DNA of 12,847 nucleotides from Pelagophyceae sp. CCMP2097 (lineage: Eukaryota > Sar > Pelagophyceae), in assembly GCA_026770575.1 (NCBI GenBank), contig MU657382.1, positions 45,392-58,238 of the forward strand, given 5' to 3'. The first letter of the stretch is position 1, and every line of letters begins with the position of its first letter. The position numbers and the translations under genes are program-made. Positions 1 to 8,945 of this stretch are shown one piece after another. The notes under the pieces were generated by a model. The model was not told where the DNA came from and did not search any database. It saw only the letters and a list, made by a program, of their open reading frames with translations.

Positions 1-1
1 C

Positions 2-178
2 ATGCGCGGCCGCGCCCGCGCGCTGCTCACGCAACTCGACGCCGTCGGCGAGCCGCGCCACGCGCCGTCGAGCTGCTTCTTTGCCGCACAGGCTCGGCGC
101 CAGTACGCCGCGCGCCAGCAGGCCTACGTCTTCCGACAGGGACCTTACGTCCAGCGGTCTAACGGCCGGCACTGCTAG
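2..178 (+). CDS. possible 3' end of an unrecognised gene (58 codons, may be open to the left edge)
   Basis: An open frame runs from an ATG at position 2 to TAG at 176-178. Because it begins at the window edge it may be the tail of a longer gene. The translation has balanced composition (segments such as SSCFFAAQARRQYAARQQ and AYVFRQGPYVQRS) rather than the Arg/Pro/Ala monotony of shadow frames here, and third codon positions are mostly G or C. No family is recognised. A pyrimidine-rich stretch (about 195-262) follows, ending in AG at 274-275, which could be an intron acceptor for the next segment. The alternative is that the frame is chance or intronic. Confidence 0.35.
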   Translation: MRGRARALLTQLDAVGEPRHAPSSCFFAAQARRQYAARQQAYVFRQGPYVQRSNGRHC

Positions 179-265
179 ATGACTGACACCGCCCGCCGCT
201 TCTCTTCGCGCTCTCCCGTTTTTCTGCTCCCTGCGCTTCGCCTGCCCTCCGCGCCGACTGTTTGA

Positions 266-385
266 TCGTTTAAAGTAAACTTCGCCTTATTGCTCGTCGA
301 GGCCGCCGAGCGCGACTGCGCACTCAAAGCGCTCGACGGTACGCCCCTGCGTGGGTCCAGGCTCATCGTGGCCCTCGCCAATCAT
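266..385 (+). pseudogene. RRM-like C-terminal half (fragment)
   Basis: The frame opens after a TGA at 263-265. From 275 it reads like the second half of an RNA recognition motif: an RNP1-like VNFALLLVEAAERD strand, then the helix and final strand CALKALDGTPLRGSRLIVALAN (quoted here as CALKALDGTPLRG followed by SRLIVALAN). The A-x2-AL-x-LDG-x2-LRG-x-xL-V pattern is typical of RRM helix 2 to strand 4. The first half with RNP2 is not visible. A polypyrimidine tract ends in AAAG at 272-275, so this could be an internal exon. After about 385 the frame turns into Arg-rich noise while the repeat gene begins in another frame. It may be part of the decayed gene that follows, or a separate relic. The RRM call rests on pattern only. 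Confidence 0.4.
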
Positions 386-2215
386 TTGCGCGGACGTCAC
401 CGCGGGAGGCGCCGGGAAGCCGCAGCGGCGCGCCGTCGTGCCGGCCGAGGCGCTGGCGCTCAACCGGGCGCTCGCGGCGTTTGATTCCCCAAAGGCCGTG
501 CTGCTCCTCTTCCACGCCCAGGTTCAAAACGCGAACCACGTCAACGTGGCGACTGCCCTGCGGCGCGTCGGGGCCTTTGGCAAGCCGCTCGGCGCCGCGC
601 CGCGCTGCGCTTCCGGCTGGCCGCCGTCGTGGGCCGCGCCGAGGAGAGCCTTCCCGACGAAGCCTGCGCGTGGGAGGCGCGCCACCTTGCGGGCGCTGTT
701 TGGGGCCTCTGCCGAGTCCAGTTCAAGGCGCCGTCGCTCTTCCGCGCCGTCGCCGCAGAGGCACGGAAGAAGATGGATACGTTCAACGCGCAGGCTTTGT
801 CGAACATCGTCTGGGCCTTTGCCAAGGCCGGCGTCGAGGCGCTGGCGCTCTTCGTCGCCGTTTCGTTCGAGGCGGCGGAGAAGATGGGAGCGTTCAACGC
901 GCAGGACGTGGCCAACACAGTCTGAGCGTTTGCCACCGCGGGCGTCGAAGCGCCGCTGTTATTTGAAAAAGTAGCCGCAAAGGCCGCCAAAGCCCCGAAG
1001 AAAATCGTAAAGCTCAACTCGCAGGGCCTGGCCGACACGGCGTGGGCTTTTGCAAAGGCGGGCGTCGACGCGCCGGTTTTGTTTGAAGCGCTTGCGTTGA
1101 TAGCGCCGAACAAGATCGATACGTTCACGCCGCAGAACCTTGCGAACATCGTCTGGGCCTATGCGACGGCGGGCGCGCCGCGAGCCCCTTCGAGCGTTGA
1201 GACGACGGCGACGGCGGCGCTCTTCGAGGCCGTCGCAAAAGAGTCCACGAAAAGGATCGCCACGTTCAACGCGCAAGACCTCGCGAATATGGCGTGGGCG
1301 TATGCCAAGAGCGAGCACGAAGCGTGGGAGCTCTTCGAGGCGGTCTCGCTGGACGCGCAAAAGAAGATTACGTATTTCACTCCGCAGGCGCTCGCCAACA
1401 CCGCGTGGGCCTACGCGACGGCGCGCGTTTCGGCGCCGGCGCTGTTCGACGCCGTCGCCGCAGAAGCATCGAAGAAGATCGCGACGTTCAAGCCGCAAGA
1501 GCTCCCCAACGTCGTGTGGGCCTACACGACGGCGGGTCACGAGGCGCCGTCTTTATTTGAAGCAGTCGCTGCCGAAGCTCCGACGAAGATGGCGACGTCC
1601 AACGCGCAAAACCTCGCAAACACCGTCTGGGCCTATGCGACAATGGGCGTCGAGGCGCCGGCTTTATTCGAGGCGGTCGTCGCGGAAGCATCAAAGAAGA
1701 TAGCGACGTTCAAGTCGCAAGAGCTCGCCAACGTCGTCTGGGCCTATGCCAAGGCTTCCGTGGCGGCGCCGTCGCTGTTCGAGGCCGTCGCCGCAGACGC
1801 ACCGAGGAAGATTGGGACGTTTACTTCGCGAGCCCTCTCGGACACCGTCTGGGCCTTTGCGACGGCGGTCGTCGAGGCGCCGGCTTTATTCGCGGCGGTC
1901 GCCGCAGAAGCTTAGAATAGGATTTCGACGTTCACCTCTCAGGAACTCGGCATCGTCGTGTGGGCCTTTACGACGGCGGGCGCATCCAGGGCGAAGCGGG
2001 CGCCGCCGCCCACGCACCGAAGAAGATATCGACGTTCGTCGCACCTGCAAACATCCCGTGGGCATGCTCGACGGCGCGCGCCTCGGCGCCGGTGCCGAGG
2101 CGGTAAGAGTATCGGCATGCGATAAGGTCACAGCGTTCGATTTGCAGAATCGTGGGAGCTTTTGCGACGGCGCGAGTCGACGCGTGGGCTCTTGCGACGG
2201 CGGGAGTCAAGGGGG
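360..2215 (+). pseudogene. decayed OPR/Tbc2-like 37-residue repeat protein gene
   Basis: Intact relatives are helical-repeat RNA-binding proteins (octotricopeptide/RAP type) usually acting on organelle transcripts. The N-terminal part (about 360-590) carries ALALNRALAAFDSPKAV and NHVNVATALRRVG. From about 600 the reading switches by one base into RAALRFRLAAVVGRAEESL and a repeat array. The repeat core (L-A-N-x-V/A-W-A-Y/F-A-x-A) recurs with its Trp codon at 701, 812, 923, 1043, 1154, 1295, 1406, 1517, 1628, 1739, 1850 and 1961. Most steps are exactly 111 nt; the longer ones (120 and 141) are in-frame insertions. Damage: a one-base frameshift near 590; TGA at 923-925 where every other repeat has TGG; TAG at 1913-1915 in a Ser/Lys position; another frame change near 2000; two degenerate repeats to about 2215. 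No C-terminal RAP domain is found. No introns are needed. Confidence 0.85.
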
Positions 2216-2527
2216 CTGTCTGCAGCGGGGCGCGATTGAAGGTTACGAGAGCCACACGCCCGCCTCGGCGGCCATCAGGTCGATGGACGCGGGCGCGGCG
2301 CTGAAACTGTGAGAAGCGATTGCCACTGTCCACCATGATTGCCACTGTCCCCCGTCGAGGCCGTGCGCATCGATCGACCTGAGGCCTCGGCGCGGCCCAC
2401 GCCACCCGAGAGCCGCCTCGAGGCTGTACCGGGCCGGCCCTGCTTGGGGCCATTATCGAGGAGCGCGCGTCCCGCCGAGGTCCACGATGTACAATGCACA
2501 TTAGACACAACAGGGCCCGGCGCGGCC
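2216..2527. other. intergenic stretch between a decayed plus-strand gene and the 3' end of the minus-strand LRR gene
   Basis: No reading frame here looks real on either strand. It holds a small tandem duplication of a 19-bp unit beginning GATTGCCACTGTCC at 2318-2336 and 2337-2355, the second copy diverging in its last bases. This is the tail-to-tail region, so the polyadenylation signal of the LRR gene should lie here, but I see no clear AATAAA on the minus strand. Confidence 0.6.
2318..2355. repeat. 19-bp tandem duplication
   Basis: GATTGCCACTGTCC occurs at 2318 and again at 2337, back to back with a 19-bp period. The last five bases of each unit differ. It lies outside any gene. Confidence 0.7.
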
Positions 2528-5500
2528 TTAGGCGGCGGCGGGCTCAGCCTCGTCCTCGCGCAGGCCGACGGCGAGTTCCTTTGCGTCGGCGCGCGCGCTC
2601 ATGACGAGGCATTCCTTCTCGTAATCGAGATATCGGTCGTTGGAAAACTGGTCCATCTCGTTCGTGCCTGCGCTGTGGCTCGGCGGACTGGCGCCGAGAG
2701 AGATAAACCCGGCGCGTCTTCCGCAGCAGAGGGCGCGCGCGCGGCCCACGGGGGCGACGGCGGGGGCGACGACGGGCGACGACGGGCCCCACGCACCTTC
2801 CCAGTTGTAGGGGAACTCTTGCAGCGCCGCCTTTGCGAAGCGCTCGGCCTCGGTCTCGCCGGCGTCTACGTCTTCCGTTTCCGAGTCCGAGTCCGAGTCG
2901 CCTCGCCTCTTCTTGGGCGCCTTGCGCGCGCCGAGCTGCAGGAAGCGGACCCACGGGGGCAGCGTCGTAGCTTCGTCGCTGACGGCGAGGTCGACCTGGT
3001 GCATCTGCTTCCACCGCTCGTATGTTTCGCCGTCGCTGCCGTCCCAGGGCCGCCGCCTGCGCTCGACTGATTAAGGGTTTAGCGCAACAACAAAACGGCG
3101 CACCATTCGTTCTTGAGGGCGCGCCTACGCTCGGCGTCGAAGACCTCCTCTAGGGCGAGGACGCAGTACTTGTGCTTGAGGTCGAGCGTGGCGCGCTGGA
3201 CCTGCAAGCGCACGGGCAGCTTTTGCTGTTGCATTTGGAGCACCGAGTCCTTCTCCGCCTCCTTTTGGCGCGCCTTGGCCGCATCCAAAGCGTTGGAGAC
3301 GTCGGCGCACAAAGCGTCGGCCTCCTCCTTGGAGGCGAAGCGGTGAAAGGCGAAATCGTCGCCTTTGTCGAAATTCTCGCGGCGGCGCTGCGTCAAAGCG
3401 TGCTTCTCCACGAGGGCGCGGCACTTCTTCTGCGCTTCCAAAGCGTGTAGGCGCTTCTCCTGCGCGGTTGCGTTGCACTCCTTGCGGCGGAATTCGACAT
3501 GGTTCGCCTGCGTCAGCCTCCCCTGCCGCTTCGCCAGGCGCGCGTCGACGTCGCGCCAGATCTCGATCCACCGGGCAGAGACCATGTCGTCCTCGGCCAC
3601 GCGCCGCTGAGCCTCGGACGGCGAGACGATGACCTTAACGATGACCACGGACGGCAGCACGCAGGGCCGGTGCGCGGCCGAGCGGCCGCGGGCGTCGACA
3701 CACTCGCACCGGTCGTAGCGCACCTTGTCGAGGTGCGCCACGGAGCCGTAGGCGCCCTCGTACTTTTGGATCGCGTCCTTTAAAACTTCCAAAGTGTAGT
3801 CGAAGACTGTCGGCGGGAGCGCGTACTTCACAGTCGCAAAGACAGAGGGCCGGTGCGCAGTCACGAAGACGCCCCGAGCAGGGTGGTCCTTCACCAAAGC
3901 GTCCAGCGCCAGGCAGTGCACGTTGACCTGCAGAGGCGCAATTGTGCGAACCCGCGCTCGACCCGCAAAAAGCCCCTCGGCGCACCTGCTCGCCCTTGCG
4001 CCCCCAGGGCCGCGTGTCGTCGCGCAGCACGCCCGGCCCGAAGCGGCGTTGCTTCGGGTTGATCGACTGCGCGGCTTCCGCCGCGAGCTTGTCCAGGAAC
4101 CTACGTGCCGCGTCGAGCCCTATCACCCCCCCCCCCTCTCGGGACGCTGCGTACATCTGGAGGAGGGCGTGAAAAAACGCGTGCTGGCGCTCGCTGCGGA
4201 GGCGGTCGACGCGGTCCATGATCTCGACGTCGGTGGCGACGCACGTGTAGTACGCGCCGTTGAGGTAACCATCAATGGCGCGGTCAAAGGCGCCCAAATC
4301 GTCGGGCGAGAGGAAGCCTGTTCGGCCCGTCAGAGCGTCGTAGGCCTCTGGCGCGAGGTGGCCGATCTCCGTGTCGAATTTGTAGTCGCCAATTAGTTTG
4401 ACCACCGCCGCCAGCCGCTGCTCGCGCAGGCGGCAGTAGCGCACGAGGACGTCGCGGCCCTCGGAGAGGAGCGCCGCGGGCGGGTTGCGCATGGGGTTGT
4501 ACTCGACGCGCAGCACTCTCAGCCGCGCCGCCTCGTGCAGCGAGCTCGGCAGCTCGAGGAGGTTGTTCGCCGCCAAGCCCAGGACCTCCAGCGTCTCGGC
4601 GGCGCGCGGTAGTAGAGCGTCGTCCTCGAGGCGCTCGAGGCGGTTGTGCGACGCGTGGAGCGCTTTCAGCGGGAGCCCGCCGAGGCGAAGCGGGAGCTTG
4701 TGGAGGTCGTTGGCGTCGACGTTGAGCTTGGTCAGCGCCGACAAGCCCGGCCAGAGAGTGGGCAACTCAAACAAGCGGTTGCAGGCGAGGCTGAGGTCCG
4801 TCAGCGCGCGGAGCTCGGTGAGCGAATGCGGCACGGCCTCGAGGCGGTTCATGGCGCAGTCTAAGACAGTCAGCGCCGTCAGGTTGCCCAGTCTGGTGGG
4901 CAGGTCGAACAATCGGTTCTTCGCCAGGTTGAGCCTTTTCAGGCTGCGCAGCCGAACAAACGCCTGGGGCAGCACATTCAGCGAATTGAGCTCGAGGTCC
5001 AGCTCCTCGAGTCCTTGCAGCTCGGCGACGTCGTCGTTCAGGTGGGATACGTGGCACTCCTTGAGCCAGAGCACTCGGAGGTTGGCCAGCGAATTTGTGA
5101 ACCGCGGCGCCGCGGCGAACGTGTTCATGGTGAGCTTGAGCGAGCGCAGCGTCTCGAGCGCCGGGTGCGACCAGGAATCGGCGGCGCCGCGCACGCCTCG
5201 GTGCCGCACCGCGCCGGGGATTTCCGTGACGCCCTCGAGCTGCAGCAGCAGCTCGCCGCCGAGCCTGGCCGCGGCGTCTTCCACGAGGCGCGCGATGCGC
5301 AACGCGTAGACGGGCTCCGCCTCGAGGACCTCGCTCATCACGCCGACGCGCCGCGCCTCGACGACGGGCAGCGGCCCGTTGGCGCGGAGCCAGTACTTTT
5401 GGCGGCAGGCCCAGAGGAGCGTCTGGAGGTCGGCCGTGGCCTCGTAGGGCGGGTCCACCAGGGGGTTGTTGAAGCACTGCAGCTCCACCAGCGCCGTGAG

Positions 5501-7538
5501 GAAGCCGAGCTCACAGGGCAGCGTGGAGAGGCTGTTGTTGCCCAGCAGCAGCCTGGAGAGCGATGTCAGGTTGCCCACGAACGGGTCGAGCTCCTCGAAG
5601 CGGTTCGACTGCAGGCTCAGGCGAGTCAGCGCCGTCAGGTCGCCGCACGACTGCGGCAGCTCCGAGAGCTCGTTGGATGCCACGTCCAGCGTCTTCAGCT
5701 TGGCCAAGAGGCCGATACCTGCCGGCAGCGCTCGAAGGAAGTTCTCGCGGCACCGCAGCTTTGTCAGGTTCGTCAGCAGCGACAGCGACGGCGGCAAGTC
5801 ATGCAGCTGGTTGTTGTCCAGCTTCAGCTCCGTCAGCGGCAGCAGCCGCCCGAACCTAGTCCTAAAGTCAACGGGCGCGCGCGGGGCCGCATTTTCGGGG
5901 ACGCAGAAGCTGGGCGTGTCGAGCGTCGAGGGCATGTCGTTGAGGACGACCTCGCCGTTTACCGCCGACGTGTAGGCGCAGGCGGCGGTGGCGTCGACCC
6001 ATTTGACGGACCATTCGCCGACGCCGCGCAAAGAGAGGAGCTGGCGCCGCTGATTGTACGCCGCCGTCTGCCGCTCCAAATGCCGCTCGGGCCGCAGCGG
6101 GCCCGGGCGCGCCAGAAGTTCGGCGGCGACCTCGGCGGTGACTTCATTGAGGCGCCGCAGCGCCGCAGGCATCGTGGGCTGCGTCCTCTTCGTCGCCGCG
6201 TGGAGGAAGTACGCGCGACCAGTGCGCGGCGCCACGCGCGCGTCCCAGTCGTCGGCGCCGCCGGCTTTCGCGCGCGCGGAGCCGACGGGCGGCTCGACGC
6301 CGAGGTGGACGAGGCCGTTGCCCGAGACGTCGAAAAACGCCAGCGCCCGCAGCCGCGGCAGCGTCGCCGGCAGCCGCGCCAGCATGTTGTCCGCCGCGCC
6401 GAGCCACTCCAGCGCACCCAGAGCGCAGATGTTTTCGGGCAGCAGCTGGAAGACGTTTCGGGAGACGTCGAGTCGGACCAGCTTCGTCAGCCGCTCGAAC
6501 GAATGCGGCAGCGCGTCGAGGCAGTTGCCCGAGACGTCGAGGCGCACCAGGTCCGCCTACGCGTGGCGGTGCGGCCCGAGGCCCCGCCGAGAGCGGCGCA
6601 CCATGAGGCCAAAGTCGTGGGGGAGCTGCTTGATGCGGTTCGAGGCGACGTTGAGCTCCGTGACCATGACAAGCGTGCGGCAGCCGTGCGCATAGCCCGG
6701 GGTGAACAGCGTCTCCAGCGTGTTGCGCGGGAGGCGCGCGGAAGAGAGGCCGAGTTGCAGGTGCAGCGTCAGCTCGAACGCCGCGGGCACGTGCCGCAGG
6801 CCGTTCTCCACGCAGGCCAGGCCGTGCGTGTACACGGCAGTATACCCGAGGCGGCTCGCCGCGTCGAGGCGCGCAAACGGCGCCGCGCAGGCCGCGCCCG
6901 TCGCGCCGCCGCGCCGCCACAGCGGCGGCGGCGGCGGCAGCGCGGGCTTGTGCCGTTTAAACGGCCGGTGCACGAGCCGCGGCAAAAGAGCCAGCGCCGC
7001 CATCTCGCCTAGCCGCGGGCGTGCCTTTGTCATCGCCTTTGTACGGGAGCTTCGAGACCGCCCGGTGGCAGCTCTCCGACTCACGATCGAAGCCGTCGAC
7101 GGCGTACCAGCGTTCGACGCAGTCCCGCTCCGCCGCGCGCATGCCGCGCGTCTCGTGGTACGCGACGATGGCCGCGCTCGCGCAAGCGTCCTCGGCGGCG
7201 GCGGTGGCGACGAGCGGCGCGATGCGCAGCGCCACGTCCGCGGGCGACACGCGAGTCGCCACGTCCGCGGGCGACACGCGAGACGCCACGTCCGCGCCGC
7301 CCTGCGCCTCGGCGCCGCCCGGGGCCCCGCGCGCGAGCGCCCACCAGTCGGCCGCGCGCGCGCTGCGCCGCGCCGCCCACGCGCGCAGCGCGGCGCCGTC
7401 GGCCTCGTCGTCGAACCAGAGCTGCTCGGGCGGCGGCGCGCCTGGCGCGTCGACGGCGCCGCGCTGCTGTAGCAGCAGCGAGAAGCGCGCGGCGTCGAGC
7501 TGCGGCGCCGCCGTCGCGCCGTCGCCCTTGACCGCCAT
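2528..7538 (-). CDS. large LRR - WW-like - LRR - coiled-coil protein, six exons, 1,551 residues
   Basis: Proposed exons on the minus strand: 7538-7085, 7008-6602, 6556-3986, 3927-3104, 3056-2797, 2667-2528. They sum to 4,656 nt, exactly 1,552 codons, every junction in frame. Introns of 76, 45, 58, 47 and 129 nt have donors GTGAGT, GTGCGC, GTGCGC, GTGCGC, GTGCGT and all end in YAG. The LRR unit is rebuilt across the 45-nt intron (LPHDFGLM joins ADLVRLDVSGN). Domains: N-terminal unknown region with a 9-residue tandem repeat (about 81-103); LRR block 1 (about 265-372); WW-like segments (about 390-418 and 468-497); LRR block 2 (about 528-660); LRR block 3 (about 753-980); a helical region; a charged coiled coil (about 1263-1376); an acidic GDSDSDSETED stretch; and a C-terminus ending EPAAA. 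No signal peptide, kinase, TIR or NB-ARC motif is seen. LRR and WW modules suggest a cytosolic scaffold; that is inference. The ATG at 7538 is a choice, since an in-frame TAG precedes it by two codons. Confidence 0.85.
2668..2796 (-). other. intron of 129 nt in the LRR gene (frame stays open)
   Basis: Donor GTGCGTGG at 2796 and acceptor GCGCAG ending at 2668. The length is a multiple of three and contains no stop, so unspliced RNA would still be translatable and add 43 residues. I prefer splicing because the donor and acceptor match the gene's other introns, and the joined text NWEG-TNEMDQF is acidic and polar, whereas the intron encodes a Pro/Val/Ala-rich stretch with local GTCGTCGCCC repeats. 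Confidence 0.6.
3057..3103 (-). other. intron of 47 nt in the LRR gene
   Basis: Donor GTGCGCCG at 3103 and acceptor GCGCAG ending at 3057, with a branch-point-like GCTAAAC inside. Splicing restores the frame: exon 4 ends in GAATG and exon 5 begins G-CGG, giving KNEW followed by RRPWDGSDGETYERW. Without splicing the frame stops at TAA (3081-3079). Confidence 0.8.
3928..3985 (-). other. intron of 58 nt in the LRR gene
   Basis: Donor GTGCGCCG at 3985 and acceptor TCTGCAG ending at 3928. It lies between complete codons (phase 0), joining GRKGEQ to VNVHCLALDAL. The unspliced frame runs into Cys/Ser/Gly-rich noise. Confidence 0.85.
4126..4136. repeat. 11-bp C/G homopolymer inside the LRR gene
   Basis: Eleven C residues on the plus strand read as G11 in the coding strand and encode the Gly stretch of REGGGVIG (about residue 1094 onward). 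Both sides are in the same frame, so the run is in register as sequenced. Confidence 0.9.
6557..6601 (-). other. intron of 45 nt inside the first LRR block
   Basis: Donor GTGCGCCG at 6601 and acceptor CGCGTAG ending at 6557, phase 0. Splicing joins two halves of the leucine-rich repeats with correct spacing, strong internal evidence for the site. Confidence 0.9.
7009..7084 (-). other. intron of 76 nt near the 5' end of the LRR gene
   Basis: Donor GTGAGTCG at 7084 and acceptor GGCTAG ending at 7009. One base carries over from exon 1 and two lead exon 2, giving WYAVDGFD-R-EMAALALLPRL. The length restores the frame of the LRR exons exactly. Confidence 0.8.
7231..7296. repeat. 27-bp tandem repeat, 2.4 copies, coding
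   Basis: Units at 7231-7257 and 7258-7284 differ by one base; a partial third copy is 7285-7296. On the minus strand the unit encodes nine residues of the form ADVA(S/T)RVSP, so copy-number change keeps the frame of the LRR gene's first exon. Confidence 0.9.
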
Positions 7539-7573
7539 CCAGGCCTAGCGGGCCCCGCGCTCCTCGACGCCAC

Positions 7574-8539
7574 CTACCCCCGAGCGGCCCTCTGCTGACG
7601 CGCGAGCCCCGGGCGGCGATACCCCCTCGTGGCTCGGATTTCCCTCGCAGCTCGGCTTTGGCGCCGCGCGGCGTCGAGGGACGCCGCGCGTCGGACGATG
7701 TCTTGCTCAAAGTCGTCTTGGCTGCCGTGGCAGACGTCTTCGCGGAGCGCGCGCTGCGCGCCGCGGTGGAGCTCGGCGAGCACGTCGCCCGTCAGCCGCC
7801 GCGGCGCGGCGTGGCGCCCCGGCGGCGGCGGCGGCGCGGCCTTGGCGCGCTGCCGCTGCAGCGACTGCTCCACGGGGTTCGACGCAGTCGGCGCGCCCGT
7901 CGTGAGAGACAGCCTGCGCGCGCGGTCCCGGACGCCCGCGCCGCAAGAGCAGCATGCAGCGGCAGACGCACTTGATCACCGACGCGAGCTCGGCCGCCCG
8001 CTGCATCTCGCGGTGCTCGCCCTCGAGCCGCCGCGCCTACGCCCGACGCTTCTCGACTCGGGCGCGGGCGCGGAGAGCGCCGGGGCCGCGCCGCGACGCA
8101 CCCGCATCGCGAGCTGCGAATCCTTGGCGCGCCGGAGCTCGCGCCGCGCCTCGACGTACGACCCAGCCGAACCGACGAGCGCGCCAAAGTCCGCGTGCCT
8201 GCGCCGCCGCCGTCGCGCGACCGCGACCCTCGCAGGCGGCGGCGCTACCCCAAAGCGTCCGTCCCTGGCCGCGGGCCTGGCTCACAGCGCCTTTTCGTCG
8301 GGCGGCGCCGTGAGGAGGTTGAGCGTGAGCTGCGGCAGCATCTTCGAAGAACCGCTCCCGGGCGGCATCGTGCGCCTACGGCATGGCCGTCGTGCGTCTG
8401 GCCGCCGCGTCGCTCGCCGGGCTCCGCGCGGACCCGCGGGGCCGCGGCCGTCGCACCATGCCTCCTGCCCCGGCGGCGGCTTCTTCGCCGGCGGCTTATT
8501 CGCCGGCGGCTTCTTCGCCGGCGGCGCGGGCGCGCGCAT
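7574..8539 (-). CDS. unrecognised five-exon gene with a Lys/Pro-rich N-terminus and charged helix, 224 residues
   Basis: Proposed exons on the minus strand: 8539-8457, 8375-8286, 8198-8102, 8036-7972, 7913-7574. They total 675 nt, exactly 225 codons with a stop at 7576-7574. Introns of 81, 87, 65 and 58 nt have donors GTGCGA, GTGAGC, GTGCGT, GTGCGT and acceptors ending TAG or CAG, the same style as the neighbouring LRR gene. Visible parts: KKPP-type repeats (AKKPPANKPPAKKPPPG, residues 8-24), a short conserved-looking MLPQLTLNLLTAPPDEKAL, a charged helix (SYVEARRELRRAKDSQLAM then ARRLEGEHREMQRAAEL), a Pro run, and an Ala/Arg/Asp-rich end. No family is recognised. The ATG at 8539 is the nearest start to the Lys/Pro repeats; the frame is also open to an ATG at 8656. 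The last exon may instead splice into the LRR gene, because only 35 nt separate them. Confidence 0.65.
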
Positions 8540-8680
8540 CCGCCCGCGCGCCGCGGGGGAGTGAGTCGGCCGGACGCCGCCCTTTCCGTAAACCACGATC
8601 ACTCGCCGAAAACCAGTATGCAGTCGGCGCACCAAGAGGGGAGCACCGGACCACACCCAGACAGAACGTACCTATGACTG

Positions 8681-8710
8681 ACCCCCAGTTTATACCAAAC
8701 ACTAAAAACT
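8681..8710. repeat. left copy of a 30-bp inverted repeat
   Basis: The reverse complement matches 10912-10941 at 27 of 30 positions; the shared core is GTTTGGTATAAACTGGGGG. Similarity may continue a few bases outward (ACTGACCCCC against ACTCACCCCCCC). Confidence 0.85.
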
Positions 8711-8945
8711 CGAGGTGGCCTTTTTGCGCCTTTTTGGGGGTTTCCGCCGTTTTTTTTTATATTACAAGAGCGCGCCGGAGACACACGGAGGACGCGACTT
8801 CGAGCGAAGGATACAGACAAATCCCATTGCAATGCCCACGTAAATAATTAAAATTATTTAACTAATCGCTGAACCTTCAAATCCTCCTTATCTTTATTTT
8901 TATTTTTATATTTCTTATTGAGCTATTTCTTTTTTTGTTTTTTTT

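Noticed and set aside
923..925. TGA at the repeat Trp position read as selenocysteine
   Set aside because: Pelagophytes such as Aureococcus are known to be rich in selenoproteins, so I considered it. But the position is Trp in all other repeats, not Cys, and a second nonsense codon and frameshifts follow, so decay explains it better.
541..1149. A 202-codon minus-strand frame opposite the repeat gene
   Set aside because: It mirrors the 111-nt repeats of the plus strand. The plus-strand reading gives the recognisable WAYA repeat, so the minus frame is a shadow.
5015..7012. A 665-codon plus-strand frame opposite the LRR gene
   Set aside because: It is the mirror of a leucine-rich coding sequence in high-GC DNA: Gln/Arg/Val/Glu monotony, no domain, and it runs across two well-supported introns of the minus-strand gene.
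7231..7296. CRISPR-like direct repeats
   Set aside because: The repeats are contiguous with no spacers, lie inside a coding frame, and the genome is eukaryotic.
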